A DNA stretch of 64,000 nt, taken from positions 1-64,000 of IMG/VR virus record IMGVR_UViG_3300010160_000025; one strand, given 5' to 3'. A program made the position numbers and the translations under genes. The DNA comes from a virus. The notes beneath the pieces were generated by a model that searched no databases, was not told where the DNA came from, and saw only the letters and a program-made list of their open reading frames with translations. Positions 28,381 through 40,000 of this stretch are shown here, piece after piece (positions within the stretch are counted from its first letter, which is position 1; every line of letters begins with the position of its first letter).

Positions 28381-29466
28381 TTAGTATCTTACGACAACAA
28401 TGCCGGAACCGCCAACGTTTCCACCACCACCGCCACCACCGCCACCACCGCCTGTGTTGGTTCCACCTGCACCGCCGCCAGTGCCGTGTGAGCCGTTTTG
28501 TGTAGCATCACCGCCTCGATTTAGTGCTTGTCCACCACCAAATCCGCAAGCTCTTGGTAATGGAGTTCCAGGATAATAGTGGGTAGCTCCGCCACCACCA
28601 CCACCAATACCGCCTTCGTCACCACCGCCGTCACAAATATGTGCGCCTGATGCGCCGCCTCCGCCCCAGTACAATACTTCACCTAAAATATCACTGGCTG
28701 CTCCGGGGCCACCTTGACTACTCATTCTGCTGTTACAATCAGGGGCATCACATCCGGGGCCACCTGCTCCGCCGCCACCGCCGGCGTGGTGTGTATTTTC
28801 ACCGTCATCGTTGTAACGTACACCTGATCCGCCTGGAAATCCCTGTCCTTGAGTTCCTAATCCGCCTGAAACACGGAAACGACTGCCGTCTGCACTAGTA
28901 CATCCTGCTCCGCCACCTGATCCGCCATTTCCGCCTGGGTTAGTTTGGTCCCAATAGCCCGAGCCGCCGCCGCCATAACTGGTGATTGATCCAAATGTTG
29001 AGTTTCCGCCGGCAGCAACTGCGGCAGGTGTACCTTGGTTTGAATTTCCTGCTCCACCGCCACCTACACTGAGAGAAATTCCTACGCCTGCACTAACTGG
29101 GTAAGAGCGTTGGAATACCATTCCGCCACCGCCACCACCGCCGTTCCAACCACCACCACTGTTGCCTCCTCCGCCGATTACTAGTACCTGTACATATCCA
29201 GTGTGCGCTGGAGTAAATGTTGCAGAGCCCACAGCGGTAAATGTATGACAGATTCCGCCGTTGCGTAATTGAGTAGTGCCGCCGCTGCCGATAATACCGT
29301 TACTGTATCCAGTTACTGGTCGCCAGTTTGTACCGTCGTAATATTCCAATAACCCAAAATCAGTATTGTAACGCATCATTCCGGATGATGGACTTGCTGG
29401 TCGCTGTGCTGTTGAGCCTGACGGTAATGTTAAGTCGGTAAATGAGGATGCTTGTAGCTGTGCCAT
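28381..29466 (-). CDS. Glycine-rich adhesin-like tail fibre protein (paralogue 3)
   Basis: 361 residues. N-terminal 'SSGMMRYNTDFGLLEYYDG' and 'TNWRPVTGYSNGIIGSGG', bridge 'GYVQVLVIGGGGNSGGG', then glycine runs up to eleven residues long near the C-terminus and end 'SGIVVVRY'. The shared 'GTQGQGFPGGSGVRYN' block identifies it as a paralogue of the two downstream genes. It follows directly after the S74-chaperone fibre gene (three bases apart). A receptor-binding tip role is inferred. Confidence 0.75.
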   Translation of the reverse strand: MAQLQASSFTDLTLPSGSTAQRPASPSSGMMRYNTDFGLLEYYDGTNWRPVTGYSNGIIGSGGTTQLRNGGICHTFTAVGSATFTPAHTGYVQVLVIGGGGNSGGGWNGGGGGGGMVFQRSYPVSAGVGISLSVGGGGAGNSNQGTPAAVAAGGNSTFGSITSYGGGGSGYWDQTNPGGNGGSGGGAGCTSADGSRFRVSGGLGTQGQGFPGGSGVRYNDDGENTHHAGGGGGAGGPGCDAPDCNSRMSSQGGPGAASDILGEVLYWGGGGASGAHICDGGGDEGGIGGGGGGATHYYPGTPLPRACGFGGGQALNRGGDATQNGSHGTGGGAGGTNTGGGGGGGGGGGNVGGSGIVVVRY

Positions 29467-29468
29467 TT

Positions 29469-30623
29469 TTACTTATTACCTTTTGTTTTGTTCTTACCTT
29501 TTAGTTGATCAATTTCTGCTTGAAGTGTTTTAACACACTCGATTAGATAAGCACTAATCTTAGTATAGTGAATACCATAAGGTTTACCTTTTTCATCTAA
29601 TGCAACTAAATCTGGAGCGAACTTGTAAACTTCTTCAGCAATTAAACCTGCTTCGTGTTTTTTATTATCTTTACGATCATATGTAACACCGGTTAACTGT
29701 AGGATAGCATCTAATGCACCGTTGATTGGATTAATATTTTCTTTAAATGCAATACTAGAAGTTTCAACTAAACCAACTGTATATATTGTACCGCTGACAC
29801 CTAAACCGCCTGTAACGTTTACTGAGTTAGTGGCATCAGTAGCAGTTGTACCTTGTCCGCCTTGCGTAAATGTTGTTAAACCGTTGGCGGCCAGTGTAGT
29901 AAATGCGCCGGAACGTCTAGTTGATCCGCCGATGGCCATGTTGTCAATAGATCCAACAGTTCCAGGGCTAATAGTAACTGAACCAGTGCCAGAGGGACTT
30001 AGTGTCACGTTGGCATTTGCAGGGCTAAATGTCACTGTGTTGTTAGCGCCTAGGGTTGTAAACAATCCAGATCCGCGTGTAGTAGCACCAATAGTGCTAA
30101 AGTTACCAGCGGCTGCGGTAGTAACGCCAATAGCGGTGTTATCAATACTACTAGCTGTTGTAGGGTTAATAGTTAACGCACCTGCTGGGTTAATAGTTAC
30201 TGTGCCAGTTCCTGTTGGACTGATAGTCACGTTGGCATTTGCAGGATTTAATGATACTGTAGACGTTGCTGTTAGTGTTGTTCCGCTTAATGGGCCACCA
30301 ACGTTAACTACTGCTACCCAGTTGGTCCCGTCGCTGTATACTACCATTGAAGTATTAGCGGCCATAGCTTGCGTAGTAGCGTTGCCAGCAGTTCCGTATC
30401 CAATAAATTTGCCAAGACCGACAGTACTAAATGACAAAGTAACTACGCCACTTGTAGCATTGTAAAATGTCTGGCTGCTTCCGTTGAATAATACTGGATC
30501 ACCGATCGTTACAGTATAAGGAGCAGTGCCAGTAAATTTAGTAAAAATACCTTGTGTAGGTGAATCAACTGACGCTGTTGTTGTAGTTGTAGTTGATGGT
30601 AATACCGTATTATAACGTGCCAT
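29469..30623 (-). CDS. Tail fibre protein with C-terminal S74 intramolecular chaperone
   Basis: 384 residues. Residues ~1-280 are Thr/Asn/Gly-rich beta repeats with near-repeats 'NANVTISPTGTGTVTI', 'NANVTLSPSGTGSVTI' and 'FTTLGANNTVTF'. Residues ~284-370 match the peptidase S74 / endosialidase chaperone domain: 'TSSIAFKENINPING', 'LTGVTYDRKDNKKHEAGLI', 'AEEVYKFAPDLVALDEKG' and 'YTKISAYLIECVKTLQ' leading into a coiled coil 'AEIDQLKGK'. In this family the domain trimerises the fibre and cuts itself off at a Ser in the SS-(I/F) motif with a Lys helper. Both residues are present, so self-cleavage is expected. Confidence 0.85.
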   Translation of the reverse strand: MARYNTVLPSTTTTTTASVDSPTQGIFTKFTGTAPYTVTIGDPVLFNGSSQTFYNATSGVVTLSFSTVGLGKFIGYGTAGNATTQAMAANTSMVVYSDGTNWVAVVNVGGPLSGTTLTATSTVSLNPANANVTISPTGTGTVTINPAGALTINPTTASSIDNTAIGVTTAAAGNFSTIGATTRGSGLFTTLGANNTVTFSPANANVTLSPSGTGSVTISPGTVGSIDNMAIGGSTRRSGAFTTLAANGLTTFTQGGQGTTATDATNSVNVTGGLGVSGTIYTVGLVETSSIAFKENINPINGALDAILQLTGVTYDRKDNKKHEAGLIAEEVYKFAPDLVALDEKGKPYGIHYTKISAYLIECVKTLQAEIDQLKGKNKTKGNK

Positions 30624-30647
30624 GTTTTATCTCTCTTATAGTTCTAA

Positions 30648-31001
30648 TTATGATGTTGCAGTTTCAATGCCGTAAATGTTAACATTCACTGCGGCAGTTG
30701 AAGCATATGCAACAATATATTTTGCACCGGTTGCCGCAGCCATTACTAATCCAGTACGTTCAAATACCCCTTTTGGTGGAACTACAGTATCGTATTCAAT
30801 AGCTTCGCTAGTAACCAATGTTCCTGTAGGTGAACCTGCGGTTCCTAAACTAGTACCAATATACAAACGAATAGTTGCCGCTACAGTACCTGTATTGGTA
30901 AAGCTAACGTTAACTACGCTGTATGTGTTGTTAGGTACTGTGTACGTAGTAGTAGCAGTTGTTGCTCCTAATGTACCTGTGTATAAAATTCCTGTTGCCA
31001 T
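30648..31001 (-). CDS. Small beta-structured virion protein (type 1)
   Basis: 117 residues: 'YTVPNNTYSVVNVSFTNTG', 'ATIRLYIGT', 'EAIEYDTVVPPKGVFERTGL' and 'AKYIVAYASTAAVNVNIYGI'. The pattern is a compact beta-sandwich repeated in the small proteins at 51200 and 58203, each beside a fibre gene. Exact role unknown; possibly a fibre-associated or decoration protein. GGAG precedes the ATG by about ten bases. It lies between the giant fibre and the S74 fibre, all in one operon. Confidence 0.6.
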   Translation of the reverse strand: MATGILYTGTLGATTATTTYTVPNNTYSVVNVSFTNTGTVAATIRLYIGTSLGTAGSPTGTLVTSEAIEYDTVVPPKGVFERTGLVMAAATGAKYIVAYASTAAVNVNIYGIETATS

Positions 31002-31025
31002 GTTATTTTCTCCAAATTTTTATGT

Positions 31026-34000
31026 TTATCGTTGGCCAAAGAATACAAGAGCTACAGGAGCCCCATCTATTCCACCCTGAAATGTCATCTTGCTTGTTAT
31101 CAAGATTTGTGCATTGTTAGTATTACTTATCGTATTTCCAGCAATATATATCTGTCCCGAAGTTATTGTATTTACGTTTAATGAGCTCTGGCCTCCACCA
31201 ATTTGGGCTGTAATAAACGCTTTAATAGCTTTCTGCGTTGGAACTACGCTGTCACTGTTAGCTGTAAAGTAGGGATCTGTACTGAACTGAGTAATAGTTG
31301 CTGATCCAACTCCTAAACTAACTGATCCAAGTGTCAAAGATTGTAGTCCTGACAAATTAAACGCACTAGCGTTCAATGTAGCAGTACCAGTTGACTGTTG
31401 AACTCCAAACAAGTTACCAACGTTGAAGTTACCGTCTTGATCAGTACTTGTAAAGAACACTCGTCCACCACCTACAAATAACTGTTGGTTAGCTGATACA
31501 GCTTTAGTAGCATCAACATACGGATAGTTAGTTGCTGAGAAACCACCTGTACCAATATACAAGAAGTCATGTCCAGTTAAACGAACGTTACTATATGACA
31601 AGTTAGTTGTAATCAAGTCATTGTGTGTAGGTGCTAATAGTGTTGACAATCCAGGATTAATCTGGAATGTAGCAGTATAGTTACCCGGGATACCTAATAT
31701 ATTAGTTACACTAACTAGTTTGTACCAACGACTTGTTCCAGTAATACTACTAAACACCACGTTACAACCTGCTGTTGGGATTTGATATAATCCGGTCACG
31801 TTGACATATGTACCTACTTGATATAGGTCAGCATATCCGTCACCTAAGTAACTTGCTGTAGCAGTTGTGTTAGCAATACCACGATTAGCAAAACTTGGAT
31901 TACCTAAAGCACCATTGCCAATACGTGCTGCCAATGGCGCTGTGTTAACCTTGTTAGGGTCAGTTTGTGTCATGATTGGACCAGCAAAATATGTCATGCT
32001 AGTCGGTGTTGACGCTGTTAGTGCAAATATACTTCCGCCTGCTACAGTAGATATTTGGAATGTTCCTGCTAGACCACCTGTACTTGTTGGTGTGCCTTTA
32101 ACAAAATAGTATGTTCCTGCAACGATGCCGCCTGAGCTTGCACCAAATACTATAGGTTGATTTGCTGTTAAGTTTGTAATATTATCAACTGTGATAGTAC
32201 CAGTACTTGTTGTACTTGTTGCTGTAACAATACCGCGTGGATAACCACTTCCCGGTTCAATCATACGAACTTCAGTAACTGCATTATTGACAATCTTGAT
32301 ACGACCTTGTGCTCTTGCACCAGTTCTAATTCTAGTAGCTGTCTTACCACTTGTATTAGATACTGCTACCCAAGTTGGTACACGACCTAGTGTAGCGTCA
32401 ACTGGATTACCAAATGCTAAACCTAACCAGTTGCTTGAACTTGGCATGCCTGTTGCATAGTAGGTCCAGTTTACGCCGTCTGGACTGGTTGCACATGCTT
32501 GACTTGATGTTGCAATAGCTATAAACAAGCCTTGACCGTATTTAATTCTACTCCAAGTTGTTACACCGTTTGCGTACAATGGATTATTTACTGCGGTAAC
32601 CCATGTGTTATTTGCGGCATATGACGGACTTGTGGTCCATGCACCTTGTTGCCAGTTAATGGTATAACAAATAGTACCGTCACTAGCTAATGCAATGAAT
32701 CGGCCGTTACCGTAGGCAATACTTGCCCAAGTCTTGCTTGGCAATGTTGCACCAGCATACCATTTTGTCGGATCTGAACCAGTGAATGAACTTACGGTTC
32801 CTCCAATAGCACAGAATACTCCGGCGCCGTAGGCAATATAACCATAACCGGATGAGTTAGCGGTAATGTTGCTTGATTGATCTGACCAAGTAGTACTTGA
32901 CAAACTGCTTGAGCTACCTGGTGAGTATGATACTGCCACTGCTGAACTTGTTCCACCAATTGCGATATACAAGTTATTACCATACGCTAGAGATCTAAGG
33001 TTAGTTTTACCAGTATTACCAGCAGTAGACGACCATGTTGCTCCTTGGTCTGTACTGTATGCCGCAGAGTTTGTAGAAGTAGAAATAGCCATAAATGCCG
33101 CGTTTGCGTCAGTTACTGTTACTGTTGGAGTTGTTACATACCCGTAGCCTGTTTGTGATATGGTATAACCAATCACACCATAGCCTGCGGCATTTGTATT
33201 TGTATTAGCTCCAGAAACTGCTAATGTACCAACATAAGTTAATGCCACACCGTATGTACCGCTTGCTCCAACACCGCTTGCTCCATATCCAGATTTACCA
33301 TAAAATGAGTTAGTAAATGTTGGCTTAGTAGAACTAAATGTTCCGCTTCCGCCTGCTAGATAATAGTTGGTTACAGCCGGACTTACTGTTGTGTCGACTG
33401 CTGAGTAGTATGACCCGCTTGTTGCGGCGCCGCCTGAGCTCCAACCAGTGGCAGTGAACGGTGGTGCAATAGTTACTATTGGTGATGTATAGTACCCAGA
33501 ACCATATGTTGTAGCTGTAATGCTTGATAAACTGCTAGTAACTGCTGTAACTACTGGGCTTGAATATACACTACCAGTAATGATCATGTCAACTGCTTGT
33601 ATGGATCCGTTTAGTACTCGAGCTGTTGCAGTTGCTCCTGTTCCATTAGCATCTGTAATCACAATAGTCGGCGGTGTTAGATAGTTATATCCACCGTTAA
33701 CTACTGTAACACTTATAATTTGTCCTGCTACGTTAGTACCGACTGCGCCAACTACCGCAGATAGTATTGCGCCACTTCCGCCAAGCCCGCCAACTACAGG
33801 TGTAGCTACTGCATTTTGGCCGCCACCGTAAACAACTCTGCCCCAAGTAGAACTTGCATCTGTTGGTAGTGCGCCGCCTGCGGCCCATGTTGTGCCATCT
33901 GTAGTTTTTGCAGTTGAGGCAACACCTGTTGCATTTGATATAGCAACGAATGTGCCTTGACCGTATGCCACACTAGACCAAGTTGTACTAACTGCCGCTG

Positions 34001-37000
34001 TCATAGTGATTGCAGTACTTGTAAATCCTGGAGCAGTATATGATAGTGTTGGTTCAATAGTGTATGCTGATGTAGCATCTAACAATGGTTGAATAGTAGT
34101 GCCTGGAACAACATGATCCCATCCTGCTTCGTATACAGGAACTGCAACGCTACCACTTAAATCTGTACTTGCTAAGTTTTGACTTACACTAACAGTCCAA
34201 GTTGACCCTGCGCCGCTACCTGATTGATTAGCAACAATATATGTGTTGGCTAATATTGATCCGCCTGTTAGTAACATACCTGGGTAGATTGTACCCGATG
34301 TTAATCCGCCCACAGTTAGAGTCGTTCCAATAATGATCGACGATGTTGTTACTGCGGTAGTTGCACTAGTAGCTGTTAATGTAATACCAGTTCCAGCTGA
34401 TGCATTAGCAGCCGATGTACAAAGTTTAAATGTAGTGCCGTTTACTACGTTTGCAAAATAAACTGTTGGAGTATATACTGCTGTAGATCCCGAACCAGTT
34501 ACACTTAACCCGCCAATGGCAGCGCCCAAGTATATTGGTTGCCCTGTAAACATAGTTGCTGTACTTGCTACTGTAAATACCGTAGTTGAGTTAGTTGTGA
34601 TTGTTAGTGTTGCAAAGTTTGGTCGAACTATGTTAGCAAGTTTGCTAGACTGTGCGTAGCCGATAATATTAGCAAACTGTCCAACACCGGTACCGCCAAT
34701 AAGCTGTATTCTCATACCAATATAAGCTGAACTTAGTTGAATATCCGAGTTAGCAATCGATACTGTTCCTACGGTACCAGTTTGTGCTACGTTACTTGCT
34801 GTTAGATAGTTACTACCACCAATACCTTGACCGTTGTTTAGGTCAACTAGACGTGTTTCAAATACCGCTGAATCACGGAACTCGTCCTGTACTGTTACGA
34901 TATTATATCCTGCACCATTGATAGTTGGGATCGCATTAGTGTATGCATTACCTGCATTTTCAAATTCTAAGCGAAGAATTTTATCTGTGCTGTCAGTTAC
35001 TACGTTAGTAATATATGCTGGGTTAGCACGATTATTTAAGCGACCATAGATTGGTGTTTCATATGAGTCAATACCTTCAGCAATAACACCATATGTACCA
35101 TATGAACTGTTACCGTTTGTAGCACGGATACGTCCACCGTATTCTGCTAAGTAGCCTGCATATGAATAGTAGGCAAACACTGAAACAAGTTCTGTTAACG
35201 CATTTGAACCAGTACACCATACTCCAATACCGTCTGAAATAATAGTTGTATAGTCGTTAGCAACAATAGATTTGTTACCGCCAGCATGTAACGCCGCATC
35301 AATCTTCATACCACTACAACCAGCGCCAAATAGTGTCACGTTCTGTGTATATGGTGAACGATTGCTAATCCATGCGCCACTGTCCTGTGGTCCAAATCCT
35401 GCGTCAAGACTTGAATACGAACCTGCTGTAGGACGTTTGGTTCCTAGTGCATTAGGCAATGTCATTGCTCCAGAAAGACCGTTTAATGTCATATTTCTTA
35501 AACCAGTACCGTTACGTAGATGGAATAAGTCATTGGATGTTGACCCTGCTTGTGCTGCCAAGTATATTTGTACGGCTCTTGTTGATTTATAGTTACCAGT
35601 TAGTGCTAAATCATAAACTAATGCATCAATATACTGATTAGCATCACGGATACATTTTGTTGAGGACATGTAATAACTAACAGTCATAGTACCTAAACCA
35701 CCTGATAATGTTTTAGCAGTCTGCGGTCCTGTGCCAGGTACTGTTGTTGTAATAGTAAATGTTGTAGTGCTTGGTGTTGTTAATACCCAATATACTGTGC
35801 CTAGTGCAATAGAAAGATCAATAGATGACCCTGTATTACTAAACACCACTGGGTCATTTACTGTTAAGTTATGTGCTCCGCTAGTTGTAATGGTTCCATT
35901 TGACACTGTAGTGGTAACTGTTGCAGTGTATATAGATTGCACATAAGCAACCATTTCACTAGCTAAGAATGTTTTATTAGCACGGATAACTTCTGCACCT
36001 TGTATTGTAGACAATGTATTATTGTAACCAGTAACAGAACCATATGATCCTGTTGGGTTGTTCCAAGGTTGGATAGTACCGTTAGTGTTCTTATCACAAA
36101 TACCTTGATTGATTGGCATACCGGCAGTAGCTGTGGCTGTTAATCCTGTTAAAGAATTTGTAATCGTTAATGCAGTACCGCTCTTATAAGTAGCTGTAAC
36201 TGTGATACTTGTTCCGGCTGCTGGATATGTTCCAGCTGTTACACTGTTAATCCAATAGATATTACCCGGAGTTAGACCACCAGCGGCATCAAATGTTGCT
36301 GTTAGTGTTAAGCCAGTAGCATTAGTTAGTGTAATAGCTGATCCACCAAATGTTGCGGCAATGGTAATAGTACTACTTACTATTGATTGAACATAATAAC
36401 GTTGGTTAGCTACAATGCTTGAAGCTGTGCCGCTTGCCTGTGGAGCATATCCTGTAAACCAAACACGTTGTCCTACAGCTACGCCAGTGACACTTGACAG
36501 CGTAATTGCATTACTTGTAATAGCTGTTGCTGTTGTGGTAATGTTTGCTGGTAATCCAGTGAAAGTAATTGGCATGTTAACATACATGCCAGCATTAGTT
36601 GCTACTGTGATCAAGTTTGTACTTGTAGTTACGGCAGTAACTGGTATAGTTGTTCCGCTAGCTGTAATACTTGTAGTTAGAGCAAGTCCGCCGTAGATAC
36701 CATACACAACTGCTGTCATTGCTCCAGTAGCAGTACTGTTAATAGCAAATACTGATCCAAGATATGTTTGGCTAACTGTAAACTGTGTTGAGCTTAATAC
36801 TTGTTTAATATAGTATGTGCCAGCTACAAGATTACTAATACTTGTTCCTGTAAGTGTGATAACTAATCCCGGAACATATCCACTTGTACTACCTGCTGTA
36901 AGAATATTAGTATATGTAGTTCCGTTTAATACTACACTTGTAGTTACATTAATAATACTTGTAGTAGTTGAGGCTGCTGACTGATTATAGTTCAATAACC

Positions 37001-40000
37001 ATGTTGTTCCACTTCCTGAAACAATGCTTGTTCCATTAGCTATACCAGTTCCTGAAAGGGTCATGCCAATAGCAAGAGTTCCTACAAGAGTGGCAGCATT
37101 AACAACTAGCTGTGTGCCAGTAATGGTACCAGTAAATGTTGCTGTACTTGTAGGCTGTCCATAAATCTGTGCGACCATTTCGTCAACCACAGTTTGTGTT
37201 TGTACAACAGCACCGTTTGATGCCAATAGTTTTACACGCTCACCGATAAATCCAAGAGCGCCATATGTAGAATCTGCAAGGCTAGTATGTAATGTAGCAA
37301 CTGAAGGAACTAAACTGTTATATAAACGTCCAGATTGAATACTTTGGAAGTTGCCGCCAAACAATACGTCATATGCTAGTGCTGAAACTACATATCCTGC
37401 ATCACGGTTTGTTAATGTTAGGATAGGGCTTTCATTTTGATAGAAACGTGTGACCCATGATTGAGCATCGTTAGCAACTTCGCTTGCACGAGCTTGGATA
37501 GCATCGAACGATCCTTTATTTGCTGTGGTTGCTAGTGCATATGCTCCAGATACTATTGGAGTAATAGCTAGTGTAGAACCAGTAGCTGTTGCTGTCTGAC
37601 TTATGCTAACTGTCCAAAGCAAGTTAGAACCTGCTGTAATATAGGTGCCTACAGCAACCGATCCGCCTGTAACAATCTGTCCAATTTTAACAGTACCTGT
37701 AACAGAACTTACAGTTAGTGTTGTCCCACTGATAGTACCAGTAAATGTTGCGGCTGATGTGTCAGGAGCGCCATTGTTAATCCAATATAGTATATCAGCA
37801 ACCCGAGCCTGTGCAAATGATGCCGATACCGCAGATCCAGCTGTACCAGTTGTATATTGTGTAGTGGTGTTTCCTGTGCTACGTGTTACACTTGTCTTCT
37901 GAACAATTTGTCCAAGGATAACAGATAATCTAGATACTGCTTCTTGCACACCAAGTAGATATGGTGGAACTAATTGTGCAGTATTCAAACTGTAATATGA
38001 GCTTCCGGTAATCAATGATTGGCTATTACATCCATATGTCATATCATAACAGATTGCGTCAAGCATATTAGTTAAGTCGCGCAATGTTTCTGCTTTGTAA
38101 GTATCACTGTAAGAACTCCACTGTGCTGAGCCAGTTAAAACTCCATCTGTGTTCAAGAAACTTACAATTTCATCTTTGATAAACTGATAGTTAGCTTGAA
38201 TTAATGTTACTGCATCGCCATAGTTTGCTAGATATGATGAGTTATATCCAGTAACCGTTGGCATGCTGATTGCTGGTTGGTGTAACAACCCTTTTGGATA
38301 ATTTGGATTTGTTGGGCCAGTGATAACGCCGCCGCCTGCAAACATATCTTGAATAATTCTAATATTAGTTACAACAAGATTAACCGCTGATGTATTTCCA
38401 GTATCGCCTGCAGGTAATGTTTTTACCTGTGTTGCTGTGTTGCCACTAGTAGCTGTTACGGTGCTGTTGGCCACTAGGTCTGACAGTACTGATTGTACAC
38501 GCTGTAATGCCACTGCTGTTTTAGGTTTGTCGCTAACCAAATATTGATTAGCACTTGAAACTTGAACAATGGTACTACGTAACTCGTCACCAACAATGGC
38601 AGTATATGTTGGAACTACGATAGGACCGTATTCGTTGTATGTACCAGTTTTTAAATAAATTGTTGTATTTGGACGTAATAGTTGAGGGATACTTCCATAA
38701 GAGCTTGCTGATATTGAACTAGTAATAATACTTGCTAGTCCTTGTACTATTGTTAATGCACTGCTTTCAACTACAGTAGTTGCCACACCGGTAATATTTT
38801 GAATAGCTTTTGTGCTAACACCGTTTACTGTTTGATAGTTAACTGCCGGTGCTGAGTTAGACAGTACCGCAGGGAATAATGTGTCTTTTAAGTATATTAA
38901 ACTTCCTGCAAATACTGGCGCTTGTTGCGTAGTTCCTGTGCTAGTGAATGTTGTTAGTGTTTTAAAATATGCTTGTGTTGCAGTTTCAGTATATAAGTTG
39001 CCGCCGTGAGTTAAGTCAAATATAATTCCGTCAACTACTGTTCCGGTGTCGCGTTCAGCTTTGCTTTGTACGTAGTTAAAGGCTGCAACTGATGCTGTGC
39101 TACTACTAGCACTGATTGCTCGAGTTATACCAGATTGATACGCTTCGCTAATTGTAAATGTTGTTGTAGAAGGAATTGTGTTTACATAATATACAGTTCC
39201 TGCGGTTATGCCGCCGGTGGCTGCTGAGAATGTAATAGGCATTCCGTAATACATGTTAGCAGTAGTTATCTGACTAGTGGTGCTTGAGCCGCCAACAATA
39301 AATGTATTTCCGCTTCCGCTAGTGCCAGTTACATTAAATGAATAGTTAACTTGAATAAAGTTGTTAACTTCTTTCATCATAAACTGTTTGTTAAGTTTTA
39401 ATAATAATCCGGCATTGGTATTTAGATAACCGTCTTCAATTTGTCGGCAAGCATATAATAATGTTGCCCATGGTTTATCTAGTGTTAGGCCTTGTCCGTT
39501 TCCAGTAGTATCAGTACCGCTTGGAGCAACATAAACGATGTTTTGTAGTTGTCCGTAGTACGACCATGCTGGCTGATTACCATTAACACGTAGTACTTGT
39601 CCGTCTGTACCGATTGGTAAACGTACAGGACCAGTAGTACCGTAGTATACCATGTCACCTTGTGTTGTCAATGCGCCTGTATCTGCTCCGCTTGACAAAA
39701 TATTCCAATAAGTTGCAGTTGTGTCGCTAATAGGATCGTTTACACCAGTAGAACCAATGTGAACACTGATACAGATGTAACTGCTGTTTCCATAATAAAC
39801 TGCATCGCCTGCAACATAAGTAACACCTGTTTTCCAAGTTGATGCATATCCGCTAGAAACTGTAACAGTGCCAATAGGACCTGTACCACCACCGCCAGTA
39901 ATAGTTGCTACTTTAACAATTAGATCATTACCTGGAGTTGCACCGCCTAAGGCGCTGCCTAAAATCTTTAATGTATCATTGACTGTATACCCTGTTCCTG

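Noticed and set aside
28420-28460. CCACCG/CCACCA repeats resembling a microsatellite or CRISPR-like array
   Set aside because: They encode polyglycine in the correct frame of the adhesin gene; there is no spacer-repeat structure.
29722-30465. Plus-strand open frame of 247 codons
   Set aside because: It is antisense to the S74-chaperone fibre gene and rich in Val/Pro/Leu from reading Thr/Asn/Gly codons in reverse. No ribosome site or promoter.
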